Origin: Plantago ovata | Taxonomy: Eukaryota; Streptophyta; Magnoliopsida; Lamiales; Plantaginaceae | Assembly: GCA_028274465.1 (NCBI GenBank) | Contig: CM051457.1 | Span: forward strand, 17,929,097 to 17,993,096 | DNA length: 64,000 nucleotides | Reading direction: 5' to 3' | Shown: positions 38,201 to 50,066 of the stretch, one piece after another | How positions within the stretch are numbered: position 1 is the stretch's first letter | Layout: each line of letters starts with the position of its first letter | The notes under the pieces: generated by a model | The model's input: the letters and a program-made list of their open reading frames with translations, nothing else | What the model was told of the DNA's origin: nothing | The model's database searches: none | Position numbers and translations under genes: made by a program

Positions 38201-41200
38201 CTGATCATGTTCGGTACATAACTTTTGTGACCCTGGTAAATGAACAGTATTAAAATCATAATAAAGTAATACAAATCTAAAAAGGGCAAACTAGAATAAA
38301 GACCAACTCAGAAGCTACTGCACAATTAATGAACGGGGCATTAGCATACTGCACCAAAGCTGAAGTGAGTGGTAGTATATTGTTTTGTAATCGAGCATGC
38401 CCCCCCCCCCCCCACCACACACACACCAAAACCCCATAATGTAGTCATACAGGGTCTAATGGGACCGTATAGGAAACCTTCAAATGAAGAAAAGAGTTAA
38501 ATCTATGGAAAAAAAGTTAGACCAATCATTTATGGGAATTCTCATTAACATTTGATCAATCTTTACTTCATACTTGCTGGTTTTTAGATTCAAGGCCTTC
38601 AAGAGTGCTGGATGTATGCACCATAAAGCACAGCAATTATAATACGACCAACACTTGGTCGTTGTCTTATCGCAGTATTCAGAGCTAAGAAGCTTAAACG
38701 GATGCCAGGAATGAAACATAAAGAAAGATAAATGTTCAAGAAACATATCTTCTGATGCTAGAGAAAAACTTAAAACTGCAGACAGGATTGAGGAACGGTG
38801 GCAACTAGAGTCACCTCTAGTAAAATGTCTGAATAAGTGAGCATGTTGTAGTTGAACGCACTTTTGTCCCATAACAAGTTCTTGTTTGCTTTCGGATAAA
38901 CAGATCAAGGTGTGATGTGTCATGGAGTTGAAGTACTAGTTATGGGGCATATTACATTTACTTTATTGGCCTGTCGAAGTCAATATGTGTACTCTTGTTG
39001 ATTTCTTATAGTTGTGGCAAAAGTTTCTTGACAATAATGGTAAGTAAGACTATAAACAGAACACGCAAGACAGGCAGCAGGAAACATATTCCAGGACAGA
39101 GTAATTGAAATCCCACATAAACCATGTGATATTTTAAAATTGTTTAGTAAGAATAAAAGTGAGAAGCTTAAAAGCCAATACAAAACAGAAAACTTGTAGA
39201 AAGAATGGACGTATAGAGAGCAAGACAACACATGCAAAACAATAATACATGCGAATGCATGAGCAAGCTTCATGTAAGGACACATCAAATTTCAAAACAA
39301 TCTTACCGGTGTAAGTCAACATCAAACAAAAATGTTGAAGAAAGATCAAAGAACTTATGCAGAAGTTCAAACGATAAAGGGAGTAGTTATTTTAAACACA
39401 TGACAGCTGTTGGGACATAACAGGTACCACATGATATAGGGAGTAGTTACCGGTGCATCCAAGATAGTAAACCGGGTTGATTCTGTTTCAAAATGAGCCC
39501 TTCCAACTTCAACAGTTTTACCCTGTAACAAGAAAATTGCATACCAACCTGAGCACATGATACTTAAGGTATTGCAAGAAATATGGCACAAGTGCAGTAG
39601 TAAACGAAAAAGTGAGTACCTTAGCCCTCTCCTCTTCATTAGTATCCATGATGTAAGCCATATACCTAGGCATTGACACAACGGTAAGAATTAATACGAA
39701 CACTCACAAAAGCTATGTGTACTATACATATACATCTTAACAAATCTTCCATCCATCCCGAATTAAGTTGAACACTTTGCTTTATTGACTTTTTAAAGGG
39801 TCCATTCGACATTAATTAATCCCAGAATCATACCAGACTTCACATTTACTTTTCCACTATGATTTGTGACTAATTTGAGGTCACACGGACCCTTGAAAAA
39901 ATTCAAGAAAACAAAGTGTTGAACTTAAGCCGGGGCAGAGATAGTATGTTGCATGGGCACAAATATATGGAGCTCAGCACTGTTGCCAGGTTCTTCTATG
40001 AAATTTCTAATGGTATTGTAAGATGTTTTCAAAAAAGTTGTACATACATCTAAATAGGGTAACAACCTTCATTTGCATCTCTTTTAGTGCAATTTGTCTT
40101 TTTACAAATACAAGTGATATCATTCAAGAAAATGATTCCCATATATTAAAAGGTACAGTAAGTTTTAAGTGCAAATATACAACATGGCGTACTCAGTGCA
40201 GTATCAGCACGTATCATACCCATAAGTAGCAGATATGTGCACCTTGTAATTTTTAAAAGTATCCACCATACATGTAGCAACTAAATTTGAAACATACAGA
40301 TGATGTGCAATAACAAGGAATAAAACAGTTCAATATGATTGAGGAGCTATGAGCTGACGGACCATTACAAAGGAATACTATCTGACAAGAACGATGGCAA
40401 GACCAAGAACTCAAAACTTAAGTATGCAGTGCATAAGATATCAGCTTTATAGATAAAGGTCAAACATTATATGCTCAGAACTTTCCAAGTTACTAAACCG
40501 GAGAACAACCATCTTAAGTGTGAAAAATATAGTCCATTGAACAAAAATCACATGTAGTACTCACCAGCTCTCCCTACTTTTGTCTTTAGCTTCTTTTTCA
40601 TACTTCTGGATCGTTCGATCATCAACTTGACCGCTAAGAAACAAAATTTGGCCCCCAATAGTAGACTTACCAGCATCTGCATACCACAAGAAACGAACTA
40701 TTTTGTAAGAAACTGCATGTTATTAACAGGTTCTCAGGTATCCGGTATTTTCTATATTTTATTGATTTTGCTTCAAGAATTTGTAAATAGGATAGTAAGA
40801 ATTCAATAAAGTTGTTTAACTTATCCCCAAACCAAAATGAATGGCAACAACAGGGTTAAAAAACTGACTGTCCGCCAACCACGATTATAGTCGGTAATTG
40901 AACTTGTGATTATCATTTAAAAAACCCCTCCTCTAACTACTATATGACTCGGTGTCCTTTTCATAAGAATATAAGGAATTGGTAAAAGACTGATATTCAA
41001 ATTGTATCACCAGACATTTAACTGACACTAACTTAACATGATTCAATTTAAAAACTGAACTAAAAATAATGAAAGGTATTCCTGTTATCCAACAAAATCA
41101 ATGACATTTGACTCCGACTTGATGCTATACAAGTTTTAAGAGGAAATGATCATACCAACATGACCAATGAATACAACATTCAAGTGGCGCTTCGTTGTGT

Positions 41201-42586
41201 CATCAGCCTCATCTTCAACGACCTCATCCTCCTTTATTTTGTCTGAATGAAAAGCAGAGAGATGCAACTATAAGTATTTTAGGAAGGAAATACATAAATG
41301 GTCTTCTTTGGCATATATGTAATAGTTAATCTAGTACCAAGTTCTCTAGCAATTATAGGTAAATGGTAAATCTACTACCAAATTCTTAATCTAGTACCAG
41401 AATCTCTGGAAAGTTTGTAATATATACCTAAAGCAGCCTCCAAACAAATAAAAATTGATAGTCACAATCCAAAAAGGACAACAAAATGAATATTGGGGGG
41501 GGGGGATGTTATAGGCAGTAATTTTTTTAAACCGTTGAATCTCAGATATTCCACTAGCAAAGAAAAATGAGTGCATATAATATATATGATTCTACCCTAG
41601 GTGTATGGAATCCTTGGTTGATTGGCGAAATGAAGAAAATATTTGATGACATCCTCGAGGTTTGATATCTTGTAGGTTTAAAGATGTGTATCCGTTGCAT
41701 GTATCTGATGCCACTACAGAAAAACGTATCTTACAGTTTAGTGCAACAGGTACTGCTTACAACACATCTATCAATTTGTGTCATTTACCTAATGTCGCTA
41801 AGAACAATGGAAGTTAAAAGCAAAGAGAGCACATTCCTTCACATCTCCAAAATAGTCATCAAAGAAATTTCCTTCATCTTATGACAGATTCACAGAACTT
41901 GGGCACTAGATTATGTTCATATCTTATGTCAATAGTGAGCAACTAGTTATCGTGCATAATTGCATACAAAAAAAAAGAAAAAAAAGAGGAGAATAGGAAA
42001 ACATAATGCTTAAACAATCAATTATATTACCAGGTATTACCAGGGAAGTGATTTAAACTTGTCTATTTACCTTCTTCCATCTGGTTGGAACTTTGAGCCT
42101 CCGGCTCCTTGACTTCTGCAATCGGAGAAGCCACAGTTTCCTTCACTTTGTCAGCATTCGTCATAACAGGCTCAGTCTCTTCCACTATCATCAAACAAAT
42201 AAATAGTCAGAGACGAACTGAAACACATAATATCACAGCAACATAGCAACAAATATACACAGTTCATGTTACAATTGTAATCCTACCACCTCCATCTACT
42301 TTATCGGATTTTTCAGCTTCTGCTTCAGTCATAGGAGTATCATCTACATCTATTAATCAAAACACCATATATCACGTATCAACCAAACAAAAAAAAAAAA
42401 AAGCTATATAAAAAATACTAATAATAATAATAATAATAATAATCTATTGATAGCCTAAATGAATTCACATAAGATTTCAAAAAAATGAAAAACCATACCA
42501 GCCGAATCTAGCTGCAAGGCTTTGATGTCATCTTCAATGCTTCTGCCGGATTCCTCCACCGGTAGAGTTCGCCCCGGATCCTCCAT
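35222..42586 (-). CDS. eRF3: eukaryotic release factor 3 (eRF3, GSPT/SUP35 homologue)
   Basis: GTPase that joins eRF1 to end translation in the cytosol. Seventeen coding exons: 42499-42586, 42287-42349, 42071-42184, 41156-41242, 40565-40676, 39620-39665, 39451-39522, 38170-38232, 37923-38077, 37754-37818, 37061-37211, 36473-36578, 36206-36341, 36054-36118, 35788-35952, 35354-35426, 35222-35268; 1608 nt, 535 aa. An acidic N-terminal extension of about 105 residues (MEDPGRTLPVEESGRSIEDD...) precedes an EF1A-like body. G1 is GHVDAGKST (115-123), G3 DAPGH (192-196), G4 NKMD (254-257). The switch region has the eRF3-type AYIMDTNEEERAKGKTVEVG, and domain 3 contains GYKAILHIHAVVEECEI. It ends TVAVGKVTSTDSE. 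HBS1 is the nearest alternative, but the short acidic N-terminus and the near-identity to plant eRF3 (At1g18070 type) argue against it. Confidence 0.94.
39745..39946. mobile_element. Stowaway-like MITE in an eRF3 intron
   Basis: Inverted arms face each other: the left reads CTTCCATCCATCCCGAATTA and the right, reverse-complemented, reads CTATCTCTGCCCCGGCTTA. Inner words 'aacactttgctttattgac' and 'gactaatttgaggtcaca' match the element at 16887-17145. The ends are eroded and a TA duplication is no longer clear. Confidence 0.6.
42418..42443. repeat. (AAT)n microsatellite
   Basis: About eight AAT triplets in the eRF3 intron between coding exons 1 and 2. Confidence 0.9.
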
Positions 42587-42588
42587 TC

Positions 42589-42824
42589 CTAAGCACGACC
42601 TAGCAGAACGTAAAGTTAAGAGTCACTTCATACTAACTGGATACGCGACGCTTACCCTAGAAATACTTTTAAGATAAACATCTCAATCTCAATTTCTATA
42701 GTCAGATTTAGCAAAATCTCATCTGAATCAATCCTTATTTTCAATCAATCAAAAAATCAACTAGTTAAAACTCGATCAATTATCATCGGAGAAGCAAAAC
42801 AGATAAAATAAACAACAGAATTAC
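42589..42824 (-). other. 5'UTR intron of eRF3
   Basis: On the minus strand a donor CAG/GTAATT at 42825/42824 and an acceptor GCTTAG at 42589 leave only GA before the ATG. A short 5'UTR exon upstream, from 42825 to about 42950, would be spliced to it. This is inferred from splice consensus only. Confidence 0.6.
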
Positions 42825-42959
42825 CTGGAAATATCGATGAAGATTTGCTGATTGAAGGAAATAGACGACGATGGGTAGATACGCGCTTGGGGTTAAAGGA
42901 GAGAGACGATGGGTGAGAAATGATAAAAATGAACTATAGCTAGGGTTGCGTTTCTGGTA

Positions 42960-43310
42960 AGTTCAAAGAATATGTAGTAACTATTGAGAACTCTTTTACT
43001 GGAGTAGTATTTTTACTAGTAATCCAGATTAATATCGCCGTGTAAAAAGATAAAAGTTACCGACACACGAATCCATTAGCCAAAGTCCAGCCCAGTTTTT
43101 TTTTTTTTTTTTTTCTTTTAAAAACCGAAAATATAACTTTAAAAAAAAATTGCATACATTATGTAAATCTATGTTCTGAAGTGCGGGTCCACATTGTACC
43201 GGACAACTATCTCAAATGGGTCAACTCAAGATAATTTGGAGTTACATGAAATTATATATAGTTTTTTTAAATAAAAAATAAAGTAAAATAAACATACATT
43301 TACCTAATAT
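42960..43310. other. intergenic, no gene seen
   Basis: eRF3 promoter side on the minus strand, then AT-rich spacer with a T tract near 43097-43114. No gene or defined promoter element is supported. Confidence 0.4.
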
Positions 43311-43311
43311 G

Positions 43312-43470
43312 GTAAATGTCATTGGCTTATGTGGTAAGGGACTTAAGTTCACTTAAGCAAGGTATTGGATTTGAACCTTGCGGATATAAAAAACACGAGG
43401 AGATACGTCCTAAAAAAGGGTCCGACATTGCTCAGTTGGATTAGTCGCTAAAGCAAAATGCTATTGCCTA
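43312..43470 (+). mobile_element. tRNA-derived SINE-like element
   Basis: An A-box-like TGGCTTATGTGG (43323-43334) is followed 32 bp later by a degenerate B box GGATTTGAACC (43367-43377). It cannot fold as a tRNA. The ends are not certain. Confidence 0.45.
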
Positions 43471-43613
43471 TGTAAAAGAATAAGTGAAATACAAGTAGAA
43501 ATCTAAATAACATGCCTACAATCCGAGTCAACTCAGGTTAACCCGGGGTTAAGAAAACCCGCAAAATTCAAGAACCTGGGATTTTAGTGTCTCCCCCGTC
43601 AAGGTTTTCATAT

Positions 43614-43876
43614 TACTCCCTCCGATTTTTAATAGTTGTCGTTTTAGCTTTTTCACTATTTGAAAAATACTTGTGGTTTTACATTTTTAAAAAAAGACTT
43701 ATATCATAATTAATGCATTTTGTTGAATTCCATGCTATTTTGAAGCTTCATATTGGTTGAATTATCATAATTAATTGTAATTATTGCATTATATTTATAA
43801 AACCAATAAATTGAATGAGATGTATTAAAATGTGTAAAAATCCTAAAACGACAAGTAAAAAAAATCGGATGGAGTA
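43614..43876. mobile_element. Stowaway-like MITE, second family
   Basis: The left end TACTCCCTCCGATTTTTAA and the right end AAAAAAATCGGATGGAGTA are inverted and bounded by TA. The inner 'gtcgttttag' and 'aaaacgacaag' form a second inverted pair. It differs internally from the 16887 family. Confidence 0.75.
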
Positions 43877-45200
43877 GGTTTTAACTGGGTCAATTTGGAT
43901 TCATCCAGGGGAGGGGGGTGTTGAAAACATAGATACAAAGAGTATAAGGTAATTGGTTAAAGTATGTTTTGAAACCCAGTGTCCTTGTATTAATTTAATT
44001 ATATATTATATTATTCTATAAAAAAAATGCAAATTTTCAATTGAGACTCGGTCCGGTAAAACTACCAAGTAGATGTTTACCTAGATCAACCGGATGGATT
44101 TCAAAACATAACTTACGTACTTTGAGTTCCAATATCTATATATTGCACTGCCATCATTAGTATGCGGGAAAAGTCGTACAAATTACCTTTAATTTGTTTG
44201 AAAAATCGTAAATTCTACCTTTCTTTTGGAGAGGAGGCCCCCACCGCCCCTGTCAATATGTGTCTAATTTATCGAGATCAATACATTTGAGACCCAACAG
44301 TTAAAATGAGGTCAATATTTTCCAAAAAACGATTGAGTTGATGACCCATATTACAAGTATAATCAAACGAATCCTACATGTACGAAACAAAATCTACCGT
44401 ACGTACTTTCGCATGTGTAGTTTCACTTCATCACACAACCATAGAACTAAGTAATTACACCATTACAAGTCACAACACGAAAGAATACTGATTAAATTGC
44501 GTGTGAGAATTTCACAAGCGTCATAACATTTATGTATTGAAACTTACAAATGCACATAACAAAAAATAGATAGCGAAGCCTTAAAGATTTTAATTTTCTT
44601 TTAGAATCATAAATAAATTCACGAGTCACATAACCAACTAGTAATATGATCCTAGTACTACATATCCAACTCCGTAATGGTTATGTGGTGTATTCACTAA
44701 CGACTATAATAATACAATTATTATGTACGTACCTTTAATTTATGTTTTAAAAAACACAAAATAGTACTCGTAATATTTATTAGCAAGAATATTTGAAGTG
44801 TATGTACCATGGCAATTTAAAACATCAAAATGTTCCTATAGTAATCTAATTAAATAGTTTTACATTCGTTAATGGCTAAACATGGTACAATAGAATTATA
44901 ATGTCTACAAATCTTTTATTTTACATTTTTATTACTGTCACTACTAGTTTATTAGTTTTATATTATATACTCGATTCAATAATAATAACGATCAAGGTTA
45001 ACACTTTTTTTTTTACAAACTTTGTCACGGATATCCTTGTGTAACTTCACCGTTTTGTCACATTTTTTTACTCACCATATGTAATTGTTTCAAACAGTTG
45101 GTTGTTAGGTGTAATTGTCTACATAAAGAGGGTTGATTTGTGAGATTAGTCTTTATCAGGGATGTAATTGTAATTGACCCTGAATAATAAAATCAAACAG
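43877..45200. other. intergenic, no gene seen
   Basis: AT-rich spacer. I see no supported coding frame, RNA gene or bounded repeat. Confidence 0.5.
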
Positions 45201-45721
45201 ATATAAAAACTGAGAAACCGGGTTAACCCTCCACATCTCCACCACCGGCCACCACCTCCAACAGCCGCGCCGCCACCCTACCCATCAATCTCTCTTCGTT
45301 CATTCAATAGGATTAAGGTATGTTCCAACCCTTAACTTTTTGGATTTAATTTAATCGTTGCAAAATTTCAATTTCAATATAACAGCTATACTTGACACTT
45401 GACAGAATGAATGAATAAATATGTATAGTGTATGGTTAATGTATGTCTGCAGTCTGCTAGACTGCTACTATGGAGATAGTAGAGTCGTAGTAATTTATCG
45501 ATTTCATGTTTTGGTATAATGTAATATGGAAATGTAAATTGATTATGAGTTTCTCAAAATATTTTTTTTTTCCCAATTAAAGTAATAGTCATGTATGGTT
45601 GGTTGATGGGCTTAGCGAAAGCAAATTTGCAGATGATTTTAGTACTTTTAAATTCAGAGGCGCCGTTGATAGCTCTGAAATGGAGCTCAAATAGCTCAGT
45701 TTCGGACTGCTCCAATTCGGA

Positions 45722-45800
45722 GTTGAAATAGCTCCGTTTAGGAGATGTTGACAGCTCCAAAAATGGAGCTAAAAACATCTCCTAAACGGAGCTGTTCAAC
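45722..45800. repeat. near-perfect foldback hairpin in the leader intron
   Basis: The left arm contains AGCTCCGTTTAGGAGATGTT and the right arm ACATCTCCTAAACGGAGCT. The centre pairs again (AGCTCCA / TGGAGCT around AAAA), with only a small internal loop. Weaker pairing continues outward over AGTTGAA/TTCAACT. It could be a very small MITE or a foldback repeat; size and shape also resemble a young miRNA-type precursor. Confidence 0.8.
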
Positions 45801-45837
45801 TCCAAGTCTGAAAGTTATTCTGTTAATAATTTTTCCA

Positions 45838-45910
45838 GGATTAATTTGAGGTTAGACTAAGCTTAAAAGAGTAAACAAAACAAAGCTTGTGCTACAACGG
45901 AGGGAGTATA
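45838..45910. mobile_element. 3' half of a Stowaway-like MITE
   Basis: 'ggattaatttgaggttagac' through 'acggagggagtata' matches the right half of the element at 16887-17145. No left half is present, so it is a truncated copy next to the hairpin. Confidence 0.55.
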
Positions 45911-46088
45911 TAGGAAGTGCTTGCTAAGTTTTTAAAAGTCTCTCAAAGACTCTAATATATAATTCCTCCATTTTCTGATATTTATCATTTGGTGTTTTGA
46001 ACGTTTCTGAATTATTTTCCATTATGTGCATTTTTATCCAATTGTAAAACGAGCTAGATCAATCAATTTAGGGAGACAAAGTTTTGAC

Positions 46089-47631
46089 ATGGCTTGGAGG
46101 CAACTTCTGTGGACAAACCCAAGTTTTCTTTCAAACTCCTCAGTACCAGGGTTTGCAAATTTCTCCTCCAAATCCAGCCCTTACATTGGTGAACACTTTT
46201 CTCTGCTCCTTTTTTTCTTTTCTTTTTTTCATTACATATTTTATATACTTTTGATTTTGTTTTTTTCGCTTACAGTAACAAAATGGATTTTTGATTCTTC
46301 TGATTGGAATCGCAGTAAAAGTTGGGATACCTGAATTCCTGAATGGAGTTGGGAGAGGATTAGAGAATCACGTGGCGAAGCTGGAGTCTGAGATTGGAGA
46401 TTTGCAGAAGCTTCTCGTCATTCGAACCATTAAGCTCAAGAGAATTGGCATTCCTTGCAAAGATGTAAGAAAAACGATCTGAAGAATCACTTTCTCTCGC
46501 TATTGGGTTGATCTAAATTCTAAATTAGTGTTTAATGTGAGAGTAGTGAAGCTGAGTTATATTTCTGTACTAGTAGGTAATACTCGGTATTATGTGTATG
46601 ATTAATGAGTCTTCCGTGGTTGCTCTAAAATTATGATTCCCAAAAATTATACATCTAATATTTGTGCATTGTGAGTTAGTTTTCCTACTTCTTTGGAATT
46701 GCTATGCGCTGAATAGAAAATGAATTGAGGAAGCTTTTGGTTGAATGGCATGATTAGAGGATTGAGTGGCAGAGTTAGTTTTCAACACATACTGAAATTG
46801 GATTGATATTTCTTTGAGATTGGATCATATAAAAGTAATCCAGATGTGATGTTCAGTTCCTCCAGGTTATCCATGATTGCTTTTTGCAATTGGTGCCATG
46901 CACCGTGTTTTTGGAGTTTCAACCTTTCAACAAAAGTTGTTCAAAGTAAAGTTATAATGTCCTCTTGTAAGACCATGTTATGGATGATGTTCTCTTAGAA
47001 TGCAGTTCCGGTTTCCATTTGTTGAGGTGACTCTCCTTACGGACTCATATTCTCGTATCAATCTTCTTTTGTTTCACTAATTATTTATTCTTGTTTCTTG
47101 CTATATGTTTTAAGATGCAGTGCTGTACACTCAGGCAACATAATCTATTTTGAAAATGGGATTTCACCTACTAATCTACTGGCTAATTTCTGATTCACCT
47201 ATCCAACACTGAAATCATCGCATATTTATACCGGACAGCCTTTAAGATAACCCATACTGTTTATGAATGAAGCCGCCTTTTTACATAATCTTCAGTTTCA
47301 TCATTTTTCTGAAAAATCTTCTGCTTTCTTGAGCATTTGTTCAGATTGATTGCCTTTTGGATGGAATATGTGATTCTAGAAATGCGCCTGAACGCTGGAT
47401 TGGCGTAAATATACTAGATTATGCTTGAAAGGCCTTTTTGATACTTGTCCAACTATTTCTGTTTTGTGTTAGTGCTTGTCATTGTGCACCAGAATGAACC
47501 TTGTCCTCACCCTTTTCTAGTACAATAGTTTATGCGTTTCTTCTATCCTGCAGAGGAAGCTGATACTGAAGTATGCCCACAAATATAGGCTTGGGCTCTG
47601 GAGGCCTAAGGCTGAGACTGTGAAATCATGA
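46089..47631 (+). CDS. IGR-motif protein, probable mitochondrial small-subunit ribosomal protein mS41
   Basis: Three coding exons, 46089-46188, 46316-46464 and 47554-47631, give 327 nt and 108 aa with phases intact. The N-terminus MAWRQLLWTNPSFLSNSS is basic and Ser-rich, as in mitochondrial presequences. The mature part, VGIPEFLNGVGRGLENH...IKLKRIGIPCKDRKLILKYAHKYRLGLW, fits the IGR domain: the 'FL..(I/V)GRG' motif, then 'LK.(I/L)GIP.K.RK.IL...KYR.G'. That domain defines mS41/Fyv4 of fungal and animal mitoribosomes. The downstream ATG (46089) is chosen because the splice acceptor at 46071 excludes the in-frame ATG at 46026. Assignment rests on motif likeness; a plant-specific IGR protein with another job is possible. 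Confidence 0.8.
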
Positions 47632-50066
47632 TAAGTTCTCGATGGACGGTTCAGGTTCAGTTTTATCTTTCTCTGCGAGATCATTTCAAGAGTTCTATGA
47701 ATGTAAGACTACGGAACTGCCAGCAGCTCTCAACCAGTGATTAATAGGAAGCTAGAATAGCAATTTGAATATGCTCTTTAAAGCGTTCCATTTTTTTCCC
47801 AATGTGACTTTCATGTGCATTTGATGAAGACTGCTCTTCATGATGGTTCCGTTTGAGAATAAGTGTAGCTCTAGATTGATCTTTTATGTATTTTTGATTA
47901 ATGCACATGATTTGGTATAAGAAATGTAGATGGCCTTGCCCCCTTCCAGTTTATGTTTGCCAATTTATCTTCTTTATTAAAAGGAGTCGTAGCCAGTTGT
48001 TTTTGTCTGTTTTATATAAATAAAAATAAAAATAATTGAATATGATATAAAGAAGGTATTTCAAAGTTTTATCAGCTTTTTGCGTAATTGTAACTAACCT
48101 TTATTTTACTATTGTCTGAATTTGTTTTGGAAATGTCCCAAAGTGAGTTCATTACAAAAAGCCCATCTTTGGGGCAGTGCTAGTAGAGATGGCGATTGTC
48201 TAATATTGTTGAGGGAACTGTTTAGAGAAATTATTTGCAAACATAATGAAACCTGTTGAACATTGTTATCAAATATCAATGAACCATGTATAGCTGGACA
48301 TATAGATATCCCTCCTGATATTGTTTCATACAATTCATTAATGCATGGCTATTGTATGTGTCTATGTGAGGAGTAATGGAGGGAAGTAAATAAGTTATTA
48401 GAATCGTATTTGGATTTTAGCTTATCTATCTTCACCCATAATGCATTTTGATGAATGGATATAGCAATACATGTTGGTAGATTAATAATCTTATGTGTTT
48501 CAGCTCCATCTTTATCTGTAGTTATATTCACATCATTAAATTCAATTGGTTAAGCCCTCTAGCTATCTTGAAGTTATCAAATTCAAGTGTTTATTCGATG
48601 GGTAATTGCTAGTTTTGATTTTGCTGATGAGGTCTTTTACTTCTATGGTTTACCAATGATCACTGTGTGAAGGGGACTTTTGTTCTTAGGAAATAGCAAA
48701 TTCTTGTGTATAATACGCAGATTGATGTTTGTGTTACTTTGTACTGTACATAGATGATAAAGATTATGTGGTGTTTTTGGAGAATGACTGTGTAGCCTGT
48801 GTTGCTAATTTATGGATGATCAAGTATTATGGGGGTGTGTCATGATCAAGCTCGAGAAAGGTAACTCAAATAATGCTTTGGAAACTTTTCCTTGAGGTTC
48901 CTCAAGTCTCCATGCACATGGTCAGCAGAACTTACATGGTCTAGGGCTGCGATCATGACTTGTGAGGTCTGCACCAGATTAATCTCTACTACCAAGAGAG
49001 GGTTTTCACCTGAAGGCTTATCAAGTAGTACTATGATGTAGTTAGTTATCCGTGCACTTTTGATCCAGTGGAGCATCATAAGTGTTTTAATATAATCTAA
49101 GAAGGTTGATGATGTAGATGAAGCTCGGAGACTTTTGTCTAAAATTTCTTTGTTGCATGGACTGTAAAGGAAGAAAGGATAGGCTCAATCTCATTACGAG
49201 TATTGTGTACTTGGAGGAATGGAGAATGAAGACAAGTATTTCACATAGTATTTGCAAGCTGGAAGACGGGTAGTATTTCACATGGCATTTAGTGACAAGT
49301 AGTATTTCATATAGCGTTTAGTGATAACTTTCAACTTTTGGCCAGCATATTCTTCTGGAAATGGGAAACTCTCGTGGTTGAACATGCATTCTCTTGTGTG
49401 TATTATATCCGTGTTTCTCTTCAGTTTTACTCTAGTGACCGAAAGGTATCATCCTGTACATTGCATAGTGGCATTGCAAGAATTGAGCGTGGTCATTCTC
49501 TGGATATGTAATACTATTTCATACACTTTCCTTTCTGGCACTTGACACAAATCAGCTCCTGTGCAGTCTGCATAAGTTATAGTATATTCACTTAGTTTTG
49601 ACTTTTGAGGTTCTCTTGTCTTTCATGTTTTAATTTGTCAGCTTAAGGTAACTGAGAGACACAAATTGTACTTCAGTATTCTTTGTTTCAGTTCCGTATC
49701 TGTAGCTGTTGCACTTGACATCACTAGAGCGGTATCTCTTTGATGCTTGGCAGATCAGATTCACTAGTACAACTGGTTTACTCGAGGTGACGGTGACTTT
49801 TCCATTTTATTTTTCTGCTATTGTTAAAGTTCCTTGTAATGTTTATGTGTTGCTCAAAGTGTATGCAGGGCAAATAATATATATCAGGACTTGTGCACTT
49901 TTATGTTTACAAAACTAAATCGTTTGTCAAATTTCATTTACTTACAAGATTTCAAAGTAAATGATAGAGAGATTTCTGAAGAAAGATTTCTCAATGGGAA
50001 AACTGCTCAATTATAGTATTAAAGACAGAGCTAAAACAAATGAATGATTGACATTTGACAGGCTCC
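47632..50066. other. intergenic, no gene seen
   Basis: A 2.4-kb spacer that begins with the mS41-like 3'UTR. It has less repeat debris than other spacers here. Short open frames on both strands show no recognisable domain and no splice-linked continuation. An unannotated non-coding transcript cannot be excluded. Confidence 0.45.

Larger units (their letters stand above)
45318..46071 (+). other. 5'UTR intron of the mS41-like gene
   Basis: A pyrimidine- and C-rich leader (about 45220-45317, rich in 'ccaccaccggcc' words) ends in AAG/GTATGT at 45317/45318. An acceptor TTTAG at 46071 sits 17 bp before the ATG. The arrangement is typical of plant leader introns. The transcription start is not placed. 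Confidence 0.6.

Noticed and set aside
48846-49079. 77-residue minus-strand open frame
   Set aside because: No recognised domain, no splice-linked extension and no codon pattern distinguishing it from chance.
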